64,000 nt of DNA, taken from Tipula vernalis (Eukaryota; Arthropoda; Insecta; Diptera; Tipulidae). Position 1 is the stretch's first letter; each line of letters starts with the position of its first letter. The stretch is from positions 139,480,577 to 139,544,576 of the forward strand of contig OY282558.1 in the NCBI GenBank assembly GCA_958295665.1. The letters are read 5' to 3'. Below the pieces are notes generated by a model. It saw only the letters and a list, made by a program, of their open reading frames with translations, had not been told where the DNA came from and ran no database searches. Of the stretch, positions 21,915-34,608 are shown in pieces. The translations under genes and the position numbers were made by a program.

Positions 21915-22455
21915 AAAAAGTCATATTTTAATTTTATGATTTTTATATTTTAAATATATAAAAAAAAAAAAATTAATGGACATGATTTTTTTGTTGTTTC
22001 TGTTTTATTAAGGTACAGGGTGTAAAATATTTAAAAATTTCATGCACTTGGTGTTGAAACTAATTATCCGAAAATTATTTTTTTTTCAAAATGACCGCCG
22101 AAATATTCTGTTTGAATTTTCTACCATGTTCATCTGTTTTTTATATCTTTTTTCCCATTTAAGTTCTAGTAGACATACTGAAAAGTCAGTAAATCATCTC
22201 GTTTCATTTTCTTGCAAAATACGTTTAAGTAAGGCAAACCGCAAATTTTTTAAAACAAAAATTATTGATAAAAAATATTTGATTATCAAATAAAGACAAA
22301 AATTTGAAAATATTTTCGTGCAATTTTTAAATATTTGACACCCTGTATCTTAAAAAACCAACAACAATAATAAAAAATCATGTTGCATAAATTGTTTGTT
22401 TTACGCAGTGTTACACATTCAAAAACATAAAAAGTCATAAAATTAAAACATGACT
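21915..22455. repeat. Inverted-repeat element (MITE-like)
   Basis: Arms match in inverse order over about 130 bp with gaps. AGTCATATTTTAATTTTATG (left, 21920) pairs with CATAAAATTAAAACATGACT (right, about 22435). GGTACAGGGTGTAAAATATT (left, 22014) pairs with AATATTTGACACCCTGTATC (right, about 22330). No transposase frame. Target duplication not identified. Confidence 0.6.
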
Positions 22456-22985
22456 TCTGGGGTGCTATTCTTGAACCATTACGAAAATTTTCATATTGCG
22501 AGTTAGTGTAAAAGTATTACGAAAATTAAGATTTTTGTGCGAAATGGCTTCAGTTTACCAGTGGTTGACACGAGGGGGCAGCACGTACACTTGCGAATTG
22601 TGAACAGGTTCCCCTTACACAATTGTACCCATCACGCAACTGTCTAATATATTACCAGAATAGCTCACGTGATACGCACCACCCTACTGGAAGGTTACTG
22701 AGCTGGTACACCAATCTACCCAACTTTGGTTCCCCCCTTCCAATAGGCGCCAAACCATTATAAAACTCAGTAAGTTCTCTGTACAATATTTGGTCAACAC
22801 CATGCCGTAACGATGAACTAATTTAAATGTGAGTACATTTAATGTTAACCACTACGGTACTCCGCCCTAGATAAAACTTTGGCAATAAATGAATGAATTA
22901 AAATTAAAAAATTAAAATTCAAGATGCTTAAATTTGAATTAAAGAAACACAAACGGTCTTGGTTTGTTGCTTGGACAATATTGTT
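22456..22985. other. Non-coding stretch before the CsRn1 relic
   Basis: No open frame. It could include the 3' LTR of the pol relic that follows on the minus strand, but no paired copy is in the window. Confidence 0.35.
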
Positions 22986-22989
22986 ACTG

Positions 22990-24250
22990 TTGGCTGTAAT
23001 GATACCACAGTAGTTGTAGGTTGTCTAGGTGACAAAATGGTGGTTTTTGTCTAATCGGTAGAATGTCCTGTGCTGTGGGCAGCTTTGAGTCGTTACTCGT
23101 TTGTTGTTAACGTTAAGGTCGAAAATTTTTTCCTGTTTGTCCAAAATTGAAAAACGACCATCACACGGCAAAGTTAAAGGTGAATGTTTTCAATTCAAGT
23201 TGAACGAAATTTTTTTCCGTTGAATGATTTGAAGTAGTTTTAGGATATACGTTTGCCAGTTGGTCGTTCAATGCTTTCCCAAAATCTGGCTTATTTTTGA
23301 CGTTTTTGGTTTCTACGAAAAATCCTTCAGGCAATGAAATTGAAGTACCATATACCAATTCTGAAGCAGTTGATTTTAAATATTCTTTGTACGTAGCGTG
23401 AAGACCCAGTAGAATCGTTGGTAAAATGTCGAACCAGTTTTCATTTTCATAGCACATTATCGCTGCCTTAAGGGTTCGATACTAGCGTTCTATTATGCCA
23501 TTTGCTTGAGGGTGGTAAGTGTTGGGAGGCAAATGTTTGGCACCAAGAGTTTTCGACAGTTCATTGTAAAAATTTTAGCCTTACCGAATTTACACAAGTC
23601 GTTGAAAAACGTTACGGATGTGTTCGAAAAGATACTCTGGCGAGTCGGAAAAAACAATGATCAGACCAATCTAAATGAACTTGAAATCTAAACTAGCAAG
23701 TGCCTCCATCATGAATCGTTGAAAAGATAGGGCAGCGTTGCATGAGCCGAAGGTCATGAAAAGAAATTCGAATGGATGATATCTTCTGGATTGACAGGAA
23801 TTTGATTGAATGCACGTCTTAAGTTGATTTTTGAAAATAAAGCTTTTCCAAATAAATTTGAACAAAACTCCTAAATGAAGGATATTGGATATTTGTCAGA
23901 AACGGTAGCTGCATTCAACTGTCTGAGCCATCTGAGACAATAAATTCCTATTTTTATCCAGTAACTGAATCCTAGCTGCATTCAGTTTTTCAAGCATTAG
24001 ACGTCTTGTCCTGGCCGCAACAGGTAGAGGGAGAGTTCAGGGAAATCTGATAATATTCGCGTGACATCATTTGAAACAAAACATGTCTTTGGCGAAGCCT
24101 GATCGATTGAAATGGTACCAACAGTTTTGGCTAATTTAGTTTTGTTGTCGATCAGTTTTCTTTTTGTCATCGCAACAAATAAAACAAAATGTTGAGGGAA
24201 ATCAGCTTCTAAAATCGGTACCTTTACATTTGCAATGACGAATTTCTATA
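22990..24250 (-). pseudogene. CsRn1-clade pol relic with RT-to-integrase deletion
   Basis: On the minus strand the protease end reads FVIANVKVPILEADFPQHFV (about 24180-24240). RT pieces follow: YHPFEFLFMTFGSCNAALSF near 23760 and IIVFSDSPEYLFEHIRNVFQ near 23610. The sequence then jumps to integrase YHPQANGIIER (about 23490), WFDILPTILLGLHATYKEYL (about 23400) and a GPY/F-like C-terminus (DGRFSILDKQEKIFDLNV, about 23130). RNase H and half of integrase are deleted. Related to, but older than, element A. Confidence 0.8.
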
Positions 24251-24309
24251 CGAATTCTCAACGCTAACCATAATTTAGTTTGATACGTTTTTAGTCCCAT
24301 TAGAGGCAA

Positions 24310-24880
24310 ATTAATGGTGAACAAAATTCATGATATCTTGTTGGCCGACCGCCGAGTGAAGTTTAAAGAGATTGCTAATGATGGAAGAAGGGCATGAAAG
24401 GGATCATCTGCTCGAACGATGCGTTTAACTTCGAAGGACTGTTTGTACAAATATAAACGCTCCGAATGAGATTATGCAGAATTTTGTGTTGATGAAATAT
24501 GAATCCATTACTGTCATTACACACCAAAAACTAAATCGCAGTAAACATTGGGAAGGACCACCGCTGAGCAGCACGATGCTAATTTATTGAACCAATTCGA
24601 TCGAGAATTGAACAAAAATATCAACATTTGGCCAAGAGAAAGGTGCGCTCTTCCACCATGACGACACATCAAAGAAAATTTCGATTTATTTTTCAACATA
24701 GTCCCCAAATGAGCCAGTAATGTGGAATAATATTGTTCGGTATTCATTTTAGCGGTTTGAATATGATTCCTTTGGAACCACAAAATACCATATGCCCATG
24801 TCCTTACCAGCTGATGCAAATACCTTACGCTTTTTGGAAGTGCTGGGCTAAAAATGGGCCAAACAGTCACAAGAAACGAA
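24310..24880. pseudogene. Tc1/mariner transposase relic(s)
   Basis: The plus strand reads KIHDILLADRRVKFKEIAND at about 24331-24390, the mariner HTH-linker signature. It then reads IHYCHYTPKTKSQ near 24498 (WIHHYTPETKQQS box) and LLNQFDRELNKNINIWPREK near 24575, before a DD-containing block (about 24650). Part of the overlapping minus strand (24540-24880) also gives a mariner-like reading (EQYYSTLLAHL, then AHLSL). Two oppositely oriented fragments may therefore abut or overlap here. Many stops; long dead. Confidence 0.6.
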
Positions 24881-24889
24881 AATCTTCTA

Positions 24890-25375
24890 ATGAGATATTT
24901 GGAATTTTAGGTAATTCACGGCACTTCAATCGTTAGACATAGCCTCTTTATCCCTTCCGAAACGTTCTGCATTATCTGTGTAGGTAAATACAATAACCGG
25001 TGTTCTAAACAGATTTTTGGTATTGGAGCTCAGTTGCCAATAATTGAAATAGCTTCGACCTCAATCTTGACCACTAATCACACTTTTTACGAAATTCGAT
25101 TAATTACTCTATCCTGTGATGATAAATGATGATGATATTTCAAGTAAGAAGCTGGGTCAGCGCACTGATTCCCCCATTGTAGCGCAAATTCCGGACCTTC
25201 GAAAGTTGTGCGAGTTCAAGGAGTAAAGACTGAAATTCAATTCACTAAACTATTAGAAAGTTCCATCTTTAGGAGAAAAGAAACCACTACCGAATTATCA
25301 GTCAAGTGGTTTAAGATGAAATTGAATAAAAATGAAATGAAGAAATGAAATTGAATTGGAAGATCATAAAAATTA
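24890..25375. other. Non-coding DNA, no feature recognised
   Basis: No conserved frame or repeat found between the mariner relic and the minisatellite. Confidence 0.4.
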
Positions 25376-25379
25376 ATAA

Positions 25380-25940
25380 TCGTAGAGCAACACCTAGAAT
25401 CCCATTTCCATCGCACATGTCAAATTTTACTAAAACCAGTTAATAAACAGCCAAGTTCCACCAGTTAGAATTCCATTTCCAACGCACATATCGAATTTCA
25501 ATATAATCGGTTAAGGAATAGCAAAGTTCCATCTTAGTTGATCATATTCCAGAATTTCATCTAAACTTAATTTTAGAATTCTATTTCCATTGTACCTACC
25601 GAATTTCATCATAATCAGTTCACAAACAGTCATAATACTTAGCCGTATTCCAGAACTTTATCCAAAATCCATTTTAGAATCCTATTTCCATCGCGGATAT
25701 CAAATTTCACTAAAATCTGTTAAGAAATAGCCCAACTGCATCCTACTTAGCCATATTCCAGAACTTTAACCAAAAATCATTTTAGAACCCCATTTATCGA
25801 ATATCATTATAATCGGTTAAGGTATAGTCAAGTTCCAGCCTTTTAACCATATTCCAGAGCTTCATCCAACAATCATTTTAGAATCAAATTTACCATGGAT
25901 ATAAGGAATAGTCAAATTCCATCCAAATCGGCCATATTCT
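25380..25940. repeat. Degenerate tandem repeat, period ~100 bp
   Basis: Phrases recur in fixed order: AGAAT-CCATTTCCATCG (about 25395, 25468, 25577, 25677), AATTTCA-ATAATCGGTTAAG (about 25494, 25600, 25705, 25805) and CATATTCCAGAACTTTATCC (about 25545, 25648, 25750, 25848). About five diverged copies. No coding potential. Confidence 0.65.
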
Positions 25941-26355
25941 GTATGTACTTTAGTATTTTACTAAACATGAACTTTTTAAAGGGCCATTTCTTTAGAATTT
26001 CACTTCTTTTTACTTGAGTCTGATTCGTAAGAAGTAACTAACAAGTAACTAAACAATACTTCTACTTTCAATCTGAACGCTACTTATACCAGTTCGCCCA
26101 GTTGGCCGACCACTTACCAAAATTTAACAAATCTGGATATTTCTTTTAACGAATTTTTAAAATAATCCTTAATCTTCTTCTATGAATTTATCAAATCTCC
26201 ACATCCATCCACTCAATTTAACGAACTTCTTTAAGAATTTTTGAATTTTCAGTGTTCTTCATTTTGGTTCTTTTTTGTGTCTCTCTAATTTTGAAAGATT
26301 TACTGAATTCTACCAAATTTTTTAACATTAGAATATTGTTCTAAAACTTCTCAAA

Positions 26356-26499
26356 GCCCGGTTTCACAAACAAATATCCAATCTCTAGTTAAATAATAGT
26401 TCCTCCCTTTCTTCTTTTATATAATTGCGTTTTGGCCATTTCATAAGAAAAGAAAGAAATGAAATAACTGGAGATTACCTCTTTTGTGTGAAACCGGGC
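26356..26499. mobile_element. Short MITE with GCCCGGTTTCACA ends
   Basis: 144 bp; GCCCGGTTTCACAAACAAA at the left and its inverse (TTTGTGTGAAACCGGGC) at the right. The match continues inward as TCTCTAGTTA/TAACTGGAGA. No internal gene. Superfamily not assigned. Confidence 0.7.
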
Positions 26500-26899
26500 A
26501 ACAGAAGTCAATAGTTTTGATCGACAAATTTCCTTTTTAAATTAGGATTGAAAAGTGTCATGTCTTGTAAGTCGAATACTTTGGACCAGTTAGGCCAAAT
26601 CAGCTATCACGATACTGATACATCAACAAATATCATCGAAAGTGATTCTTCTTACAATGTTTAGAAATATTTGGAAAATTTCGAAAATATTCCGAAAATA
26701 CAAGCCTTAGAATTTTAAAAAATTGAACAATTTACTCGGGTCTTTGGAAGATAAATTTTAAAATGTTTTCTTTAAATAATTTAATCTAGCAGCAGAATCA
26801 AGTTGTGTAAGTTTGTAAATACGAAAATAGTTTGTGGTTCCCAATTAGTCCCCACACTCAAGGACCACATTACAATATAGTTTGTGAATCACGATTTTT

Positions 26900-27880
26900 T
26901 GTATTATTTTTGTTGTTGTTGTTTTTGTTTCGTTTAAACGATGGTGCGGGTGAGTTTTGAATTTTTGCGATCTACATAGATACAAAATTAAATCTCCTGC
27001 AGCAATAACATTTTAATTTTCTCCATCATCATGTTGTTGTGGATGCGATGAAAATAACATAAATGCATGCATTTGTTGTATATCCATTTGGTTTATCCGG
27101 CTATGTCTCTACTATATATTTGCATTTGTATTATATACTACTAGCTAGTATACAGTGCTTGTAATTTGGAATTATTTATAAATATAACTATTTTTTTATA
27201 GTTTTTAGTTAGTTTTGCATAAAAATAATAATAAAAAAAAAATTTAATTCAATAACGAGAGATACTAGAATTTTATGTATGGGTATAGTAGTTTTATGTA
27301 ATTTTATGGAGCTTTCTGTCTAAAGCTTTTATGATTATTGTTATTATTACTATTATTATTATTATTCATGATCATTACTATTATTTTTGGAGTATTGTAA
27401 TAAAAAAAAAAAAAAACGAAATGAAATAAAATATGTCCAACATTTTAATAGAATAAAGCTTTCCGAATTTTTATGGTTGGGAAATATTTAGAAGATTATT
27501 TGCCAGTATGGTGCCATTTTTTATTTAATATACATAGACACTTTGACTCTTGTTGATTATGTTCTTATTTATGAACAATGAATCACATCTTATGGTGTTG
27601 CGATAAAAATTTAGGGAGGTAAACGTTTTATTTCAGTTCGGGGAAAATGGTGATTTTGTACCTGGTTGGGATTTTGCATGTTGTTGACATTTTAAAGCTT
27701 TTAAATACATAGCTTGGAAAAATACGGTTTAATATGAAATAATGAATTATTTAAGAGTTTGAAATAATTAAGCTTTTTATTTTTTTTTGTAATGTTTCAA
27801 CAAATAAGACTCAGACTTTCTTAAACAATGGTTTTGTTGGCACCATCCATTTTGGTGTAAATTAATTTTAAAAATCTCAG
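26900..27880. other. AT-rich DNA with simple repeats
   Basis: Contains ATT-trinucleotide runs (27330-27365) and poly-A tracts (27403-27416). No gene seen. Confidence 0.4.
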
Positions 27881-30800
27881 TTAAATTTTTTTAAAAACGT
27901 TAATATTGATTTTGTTTTTAAAACTTTTATTCTTTTTAAATCTGAAGCAAATATTTTTCAGTTACAGCATTGTTTAGCACGTTAGCAGAAGTTAGCGCTG
28001 TAAGCAATAATGAGATATTGGGAATGTGGTTGTCGTTTTTGAATCCTCTAAAAAATATTTAGTTTAAATTTGTAAAACTTCTTAATAAATTAAAATTTCC
28101 AATTATTTTAATTAAGATTTCGAATTAATCATATTTTAAAAATATTATAAATTTGAAATTACAACATTTTGAATATTTTCTGAAATTTTAAACATTCTAA
28201 TATCTATATCTAATATTTTTTATCATCTACTCGTATACTCGTAACAGATACTAAAAAGCCTATAATTTTAAATTTCGAACATTTCTAAAATTTAAAATTT
28301 TTAAACTAAAAGGCTAAATTTGTTTACAATATTTTGAAATTTCTAATAAACTGAGGTTTGAATTTTATTGTTTTTATGTTTGATAATATGGAAGGCGATG
28401 GCATGTGCTAATTTTTAAAGTTTTGCTTACTTTTAAATAAAATTTTTTGTATGAAAGTCGGCCAAATTTTAAGAATTTTAAATTTTATTAATTCTTATTT
28501 AACATCTAAAAGCATATTTTCAACTATTCCTGAAATTTTGAAAGTGTTACATTATATAATTCTAAAAAATCTTTAAAAACTGAGGCTGTTAAGTTAAAAT
28601 TTATTTAAAATAATTGAAATTTGTCTGATTTTAATTTTGTACGTACACACTTCAAACATAATTCTAAAAGTTACTTAACATTTTATATGTCAAATACTAG
28701 AATTATTTTCTATAATTGTATTTTAAGCTTAATTTGAAATTTTTAAACAAATTAAGATTTTGAAAATTCAGATTTAAAAGCGATGTACCGTAATAATTTT
28801 TAAAGTTTTATAATTTTAAAAAATTGGGAAAAATTTCCAATATTTTTCGAAACGAACTAGTCTCATTTTTTTAAACTTTGACACGATCGGTCGAAACTTC
28901 AAAATTCATTTCGGGACTCCGCCGATTTTAACTTTTCGAATTTTAAAAATTTTGATTTACTATCCAAAACACAATTTTGTATTTTCAGAAATTGTTGGTT
29001 TTAAAATAATTGCGAAATTATAAAAATCTGTAAAATTAATTCAGTCAAAATTTGGTAAATTTTAAAATTTGGGATTTTTTAATTTTCAGATTTAATTCCA
29101 ATGCTGAATATTACCTGTTTCTGTAATATTCAATAAAATAATTTTAACGTTATTTTGGGATTCAATACAAACAGTTTAGATTGAAGTTTAACGTTTTTAT
29201 CGAGCTAGATTGTAAAGTGTTGCTAAATTTTAAATAGACATTTTTAAAACTTCAATTCTCACTCTACAATTTTGAAATAATATCTATAATTTCTGAGAAA
29301 AAGAATTTGTATGAAATTCTGCCAAATTTTAAAATTAGATTTTTAAATTTCTCCAATTTTAAAAGTTTGATTTACAATTCTAAATTGGGATTCAAGTTTC
29401 AAAAATTCCGAATTTATAAAATTTTTGAATTTTATATAATTTTATAAATTATTAATTTTTGAAATTTTAAAAATTTGGTCTAATGGAAATAATAGCAAAC
29501 TTCTACAAAATCTGTATTGATAAGTCAAATAGAATTTTAAAAACTTGAAATTTCAAAATATTTTAAAATTGGATCCGAGATTCGAACCAACAGGTTGAAC
29601 CAAAAGGATTTTTCAGATAAAATTCAAACATAATTCTCAAAGTTTGGTTTTCTACGGTGACATTTTTCAACTTTTTAGAATTTTTAAATAAGATAATTTT
29701 GAAAATCCGTATTTAAAAGTTTTTATATTTTACCAAAATTTAAATAAAAATTTTAAAATTCTGCAAAATTTTAAATTTATAATTTTAAAAATACAGAGAA
29801 ATTTGCAATATTTCTTGAGATTTTAAAATTCGATTTAAAATTTCAAGATTGTAATTGTTTTAAATTTAGAATTAGTGATATTTTTGAAAAAAATAATAAT
29901 TGCGATTTCCACATTTTGTCAATAATTTCAAAATTTCTTATATTTTTAAAGTAAAGGATAACATTTTACAAATCCTACTAAAATTAGACTTTTTAAAATT
30001 TGAATATTCGGATTAACGCTTATGGTTGTTTTTTTTTTGTCGAGAAATTTTTAAAATTCTGATCAAAATTTGCAAATTTAGCAAAATTTAAAAATTTGAT
30101 TTACAAAATAATAAATATTTGTATAACTCGGGGATTCCACCGGTTTAAACATTTCAAATTTTAAAAATTTTGATTTACTATCCAAAAGAAAATCTTCTAT
30201 TTTCCTTGAAATTTCGGAATGTTTTGTTATTAAAGTAATAGCAAAACTCTAAAAATTTGTAAAATTAATTTAAATTTCTTGAAATTTTGATGTGCTATAA
30301 AATTCTGATCTAATGTAGAATTCCGTTATGTACAAAAATTAATATGTAAAACCAAAACATTTGTTGAACCATTTATGAACTTGGCTCACTTAAAATTTGT
30401 GATTTTTAAATTTTCTGATTTAATTTCAATGCTGAATTTACTTGTTGTGTAATGTACATAATTTTAAATTTTGAAAATTATCCGCAATTTTTAAAATTTG
30501 AAATTTTGAAAATTGGGTTTTCAATAAAATTTTGGTGTTCAATACAAACAGTTCTGATTGAAATATAATATTTTTATCGTATTAATTCTTAAAGTGTTGT
30601 TAAATTTTAAATATGCATTTTTAAAACTATAATCTAAAATTTTGTAATAATACAGAAATTTCTGAAAAATAATTTGTATGAAATTCTTCCAAATTTTAAA
30701 TATTGACTTTTATATTTCTTTAATTTTCAAAGTTTTATTTAAAATTCTAAATTGCAATTCAAATTTCAAAATTGATTTCGAAATCTCGACTTAAGATTTT

Positions 30801-32168
30801 TGAATTTTATAAATTCTTATTTAACTCTAAAAGAGTCTTCTATTCTCTGAAATACTAATAGCAAACTTCTACAAAATTTGTGCGATTGATAAGTTAAAAT
30901 TTATATAAATTCCTTGAAATTTGCCTCATTTTATTAATATTTATAAAATTCCGAATTCTATGGCATTTATAAAGTCAGATGAACCGAAATAATTGTACGG
31001 AACAAATCCAAATGTATGTATGTACTTCAAAATGATTCTGAAAGATACTCGTACTTTATGTTTGATAAGTACAATACTATATTGTTTTTCTCAATCTTAT
31101 TGAAATTTCTAAGCCAAACTGGGATTTTGAAAATACGATTTAAAAACTACAGATCTGCTAATTTTAAATTTCGAATTTTAAAACCTAGAGATTTCAAAAT
31201 ATTTCAAAATTGGGAATTTTAAATTTCGGAATAGTGATATTTTGAAAATATTATTTGGAATTTCCACAATTTATCAGAAATTTCAAACTTACTTAAATTT
31301 TTTAAAGTACTCATTGAGCTAAAATTGAGCTTTTGAAAATTTTAAAAATTTCAAATTCTGATCAACGCTTACAATTTTTTTTGTGAGAATTTCTTAAAAA
31401 TTCTGAAAATTTGGAAATTTTTTTTTTAAAATATAAGTGAATGATGTTTAATTTTTTAAACTTCTTCTAACGATTCATGAAAATTCAAAATTCATTTCAA
31501 GATTCCGTCGGTTTAAACTTTTTGAATTTTATAAATTCTGATTTAATATCTAAGAGAATATCTTCTATTTTTCCCCAAATTTCAAAAATTGTTATTTTTA
31601 AAATAATCGCAAAAATTCTTAAAGTCTGTAAAATTTATTTAAATTTCTGAAATTATAATATATTATAAAATTCTGATCTAATGTAGAATTCCCCTTTGTT
31701 ATGTAAAGAAATTAATTAAACCTAAATATTTCACTAAAAATAAATTTTAAAATTTTTAATTTTCTAATTTAATTCCAATGCTGAATATCACCTGTTAATG
31801 TAATGTACATAATTTTAAATCTTGAAAATTTTCCGAAATTAATAAAATTTATAATTTTGAAAATTGGGTTTTCAATAAAATTATTTTTGCTTTGGTGTTC
31901 AATACAAACAGTGCTGATTGAAATTTAACATTTTTATCGTACTAATTTTTAAAGTGTTGCTAAATTTTAAATAGACATTTTTAAAACTCTAATCTAAAAT
32001 TTTGAAGAAGAAGAATTTGTACCGTGTTCTTCCAAATTTTAAAATTAAACTTTTAAATTTCTTTATGTTTAAAAGTTTGATTTAAAATTCTAAATTGGGA
32101 TTCAATTATAAAATTAATTTCAAAATTCCGACTGTGTAAGATTTTTGAGTTCCATAAATTCTGATTAA

Positions 32169-34608
32169 CCCTAATCAACATGGGTGCTTTCAGTAACGTT
32201 AACACATGCGATGAGTCTCTCGGACTCATATTACATTTTTGTAGAAAAATATCACTTTACCAAAATTTCAATTTTTATTTATTCAACTTCCAATATAAAA
32301 ATAATTCACAATATAAAAATTTATTAAAATTAATTATTTGTTTATGCAGTTCTGGCATTTAACAACTTTTACGGAGTGTTCAACACAGACGTTTTGTGCG
32401 CAACTGTTGCATAGCTGTTTATTCATTCTACCTATTGCTGGTGGGCACATGTAGCATCGGCGTTTTTTGGAGGTCTTGTCCTGTTGTTCGGCTGCTTGAA
32501 GATTATCCTGGCTGGCGCAAGTCGCGGATAAAACTTGCTGTATTACACCTTTCGTTAAATTTGTTAGGTGCGAAATATTTCGCCTTTGAATGTTTAGTAA
32601 AACAAACTCCTTTACTATTTCTTGCAGAAATATTTTTCCGTGGCCATTAGGATTCAAAGTATGCCATTAGGGATATAAATTGAACCAAATAACCTTGGCT
32701 GCCACACCAGTGACATCAATAATATTAAAAAATTGTGCCAGTGGCCATCGATTTGTTTTCCGTTTTGACGAAAATGAGTGACACATTTGGTCCAAAGTGT
32801 CAACTCCTCCTTTTGTTGAATTATAATGTAAATTGATATTTGATTTATTATGATTTTCAATATCAATTTGATCATCGAAATGCATCGATGATAATAAAAT
32901 GACTGCTCGGTTTTTTTTGGGACGTAACTCACCAAAGTCATATTTTTTCGAAAACCAAAGACATTTGATTCGAGATGTCTTTGGCGCTGTGGTTGAAAAT
33001 TTGCTGGAATGTATGTTTTATTTTTGCGCAAAGTGCCTACACACGTCAATCCCACACTTAACAAATCCTGTGCCAACTGCATGCTCGTAAAAAAATTATA
33101 GAATGTAATGTTTCTATTCGTATAATGAAATGGTGTACATAGTTGTTGAACCACGTTCGATCCAAGGTTAACTGCTCTTTCATTGCCATCTTTCTCTAAA
33201 TACGGAATCCCTTTTAGTGAGTAGCTGATACTGCTATCGACGATCCACCAGATTTTCATCCCATATTTATCCGGTTTCGATGGGATATACTGTCTGAATG
33301 ATACCTTTCCCCGAAACGGCACTAACTGTTCGTCGATCGTTAAATTTTCTCCAGGAACATAGTACTTTAATAAGTTGGTGTTAATGATAGCCCAAATATC
33401 TCTAATCGGAGCAAATTTATCCTTAATTCTTCTAGCAGATCTAGTTGCGGTGTAGTCAAATCGGATGTAATAACAAAGATGCTCCAAACGGTTGCAGGAC
33501 ATGCTAGCTCTGAAAAGAGGACTTCCAAACAGCGGATGCAAAAATTCTCGCATATTTATTATTCCTTGTTTATTCAGGCCGGCGTGAATCAATAAACCGA
33601 TGAAACAAATAATCTCGATTTCATCTATGCGTTTCCATTGTTCTTCGCTTTTTTTGTAACCATACAAATTTGTACAATTCACAATTATTTTGATAATTTC
33701 ATCGCTAATAAAAAGCGAAAAGGCATGCAGTGGTAGATCAATATGATGGCCGGGTTTAAGTTTTACTTTATTTACACCACCTCTTATAATATTGCATGCG
33801 GGTGCTTTTCCTTGTGGAAAGGGGCTTGTGTTCCACTGAGTGCCATCTTTTGCCGTAAAATAAATAATTTCGTTTGGCAATTCCGCTTCATTTAACGCAT
33901 TCTCTGATTCAGATAGCACTTGTTCATCGTCAACATCAGTATCTGCTTCGACAACATCTATTTCACTATCAGAATTCTGTATAGGAAGCACAATGGTGTT
34001 CTCCTCATCGCTTTCCTCTGAAACGGCCCATACTTCATCCTCCGTCCATACACGTCTTCTATCCGCCATTCTATACAAAATATCACTTGAAAAAACTTTA
34101 ATTTTATATTATCACACTTTCAAAAAACCTTACCTTTTACGAAAAATTCAACAATTGATTTACTAGCGGTTAAAGCTATATATTCGCTCAAACACTAAAA
34201 ATATAATATAAGGGGAAAAACCGATTTATTTATTACTCACTGACTGAACGATACAAATAGTGAAAACGACCAACACAAATAAAATATAGATTTTGTACTC
34301 TTGCTCGGAATACAGTATAAAAATATTCCAAATAATGATGAAAAAATGAAGTTATTTCCTTGATTTATATCGAAAATTCATAATGAGTCTATGGGACTCA
34401 TCCCATGCATTTTAGTTTGTATTTGACGAACTGCGTTATTTACCGTTTTCTAAAGCAAGCTAAAAAATTTTACTGTTATATTTTTAATCTTGAATAATAA
34501 ATATTAAAATACATATAGCTCAAAATTAATAAAAATGGATTTAGCATAGTTGTTTTTACAGAATTTTCATCAAATGAGTCTCAGGGACTCTACCTATGGT
34601 GATTAGGG
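32169..34608 (-). mobile_element. piggyBac-superfamily transposon
   Basis: Flanked by TTAA at 32165-32168 and 34609-34612. The inverted ends are CCCTAATCAACATGGGT (left) and CCCTAATCACCATAGGT (right, complement). Subterminal palindromes ATGAGTC-N-GACTCAT occur near 32211, 34383 and 34574. It carries one transposase gene on the minus strand. It sits inside one unit of the 1.35-kb array. Confidence 0.93.
32334..34078 (-). pseudogene. piggyBac transposase, frameshifted
   Basis: ATG at 34078, with an alternative at MADRRR a few codons on. An acidic N-terminus is followed by the DDE_Tnp_1_7 domain. The first catalytic Asp lies in ENLTIDEQLVPFRG (about 33335-33375). The second is expected in the DNFFTS box but reads FYNFFTS (about 33105), so it is lost. 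The third is in STKGGVDTLDQM (about 32780). The frame changes near 32880 and a stop plus frame change occurs near 32660. A C-terminal Cys-rich zinc domain (CYMCPP, CNSCAQNVC, CQNC) then completes the protein at 32334. It would cut and paste DNA at TTAA; it is inactive as read. Confidence 0.92.
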
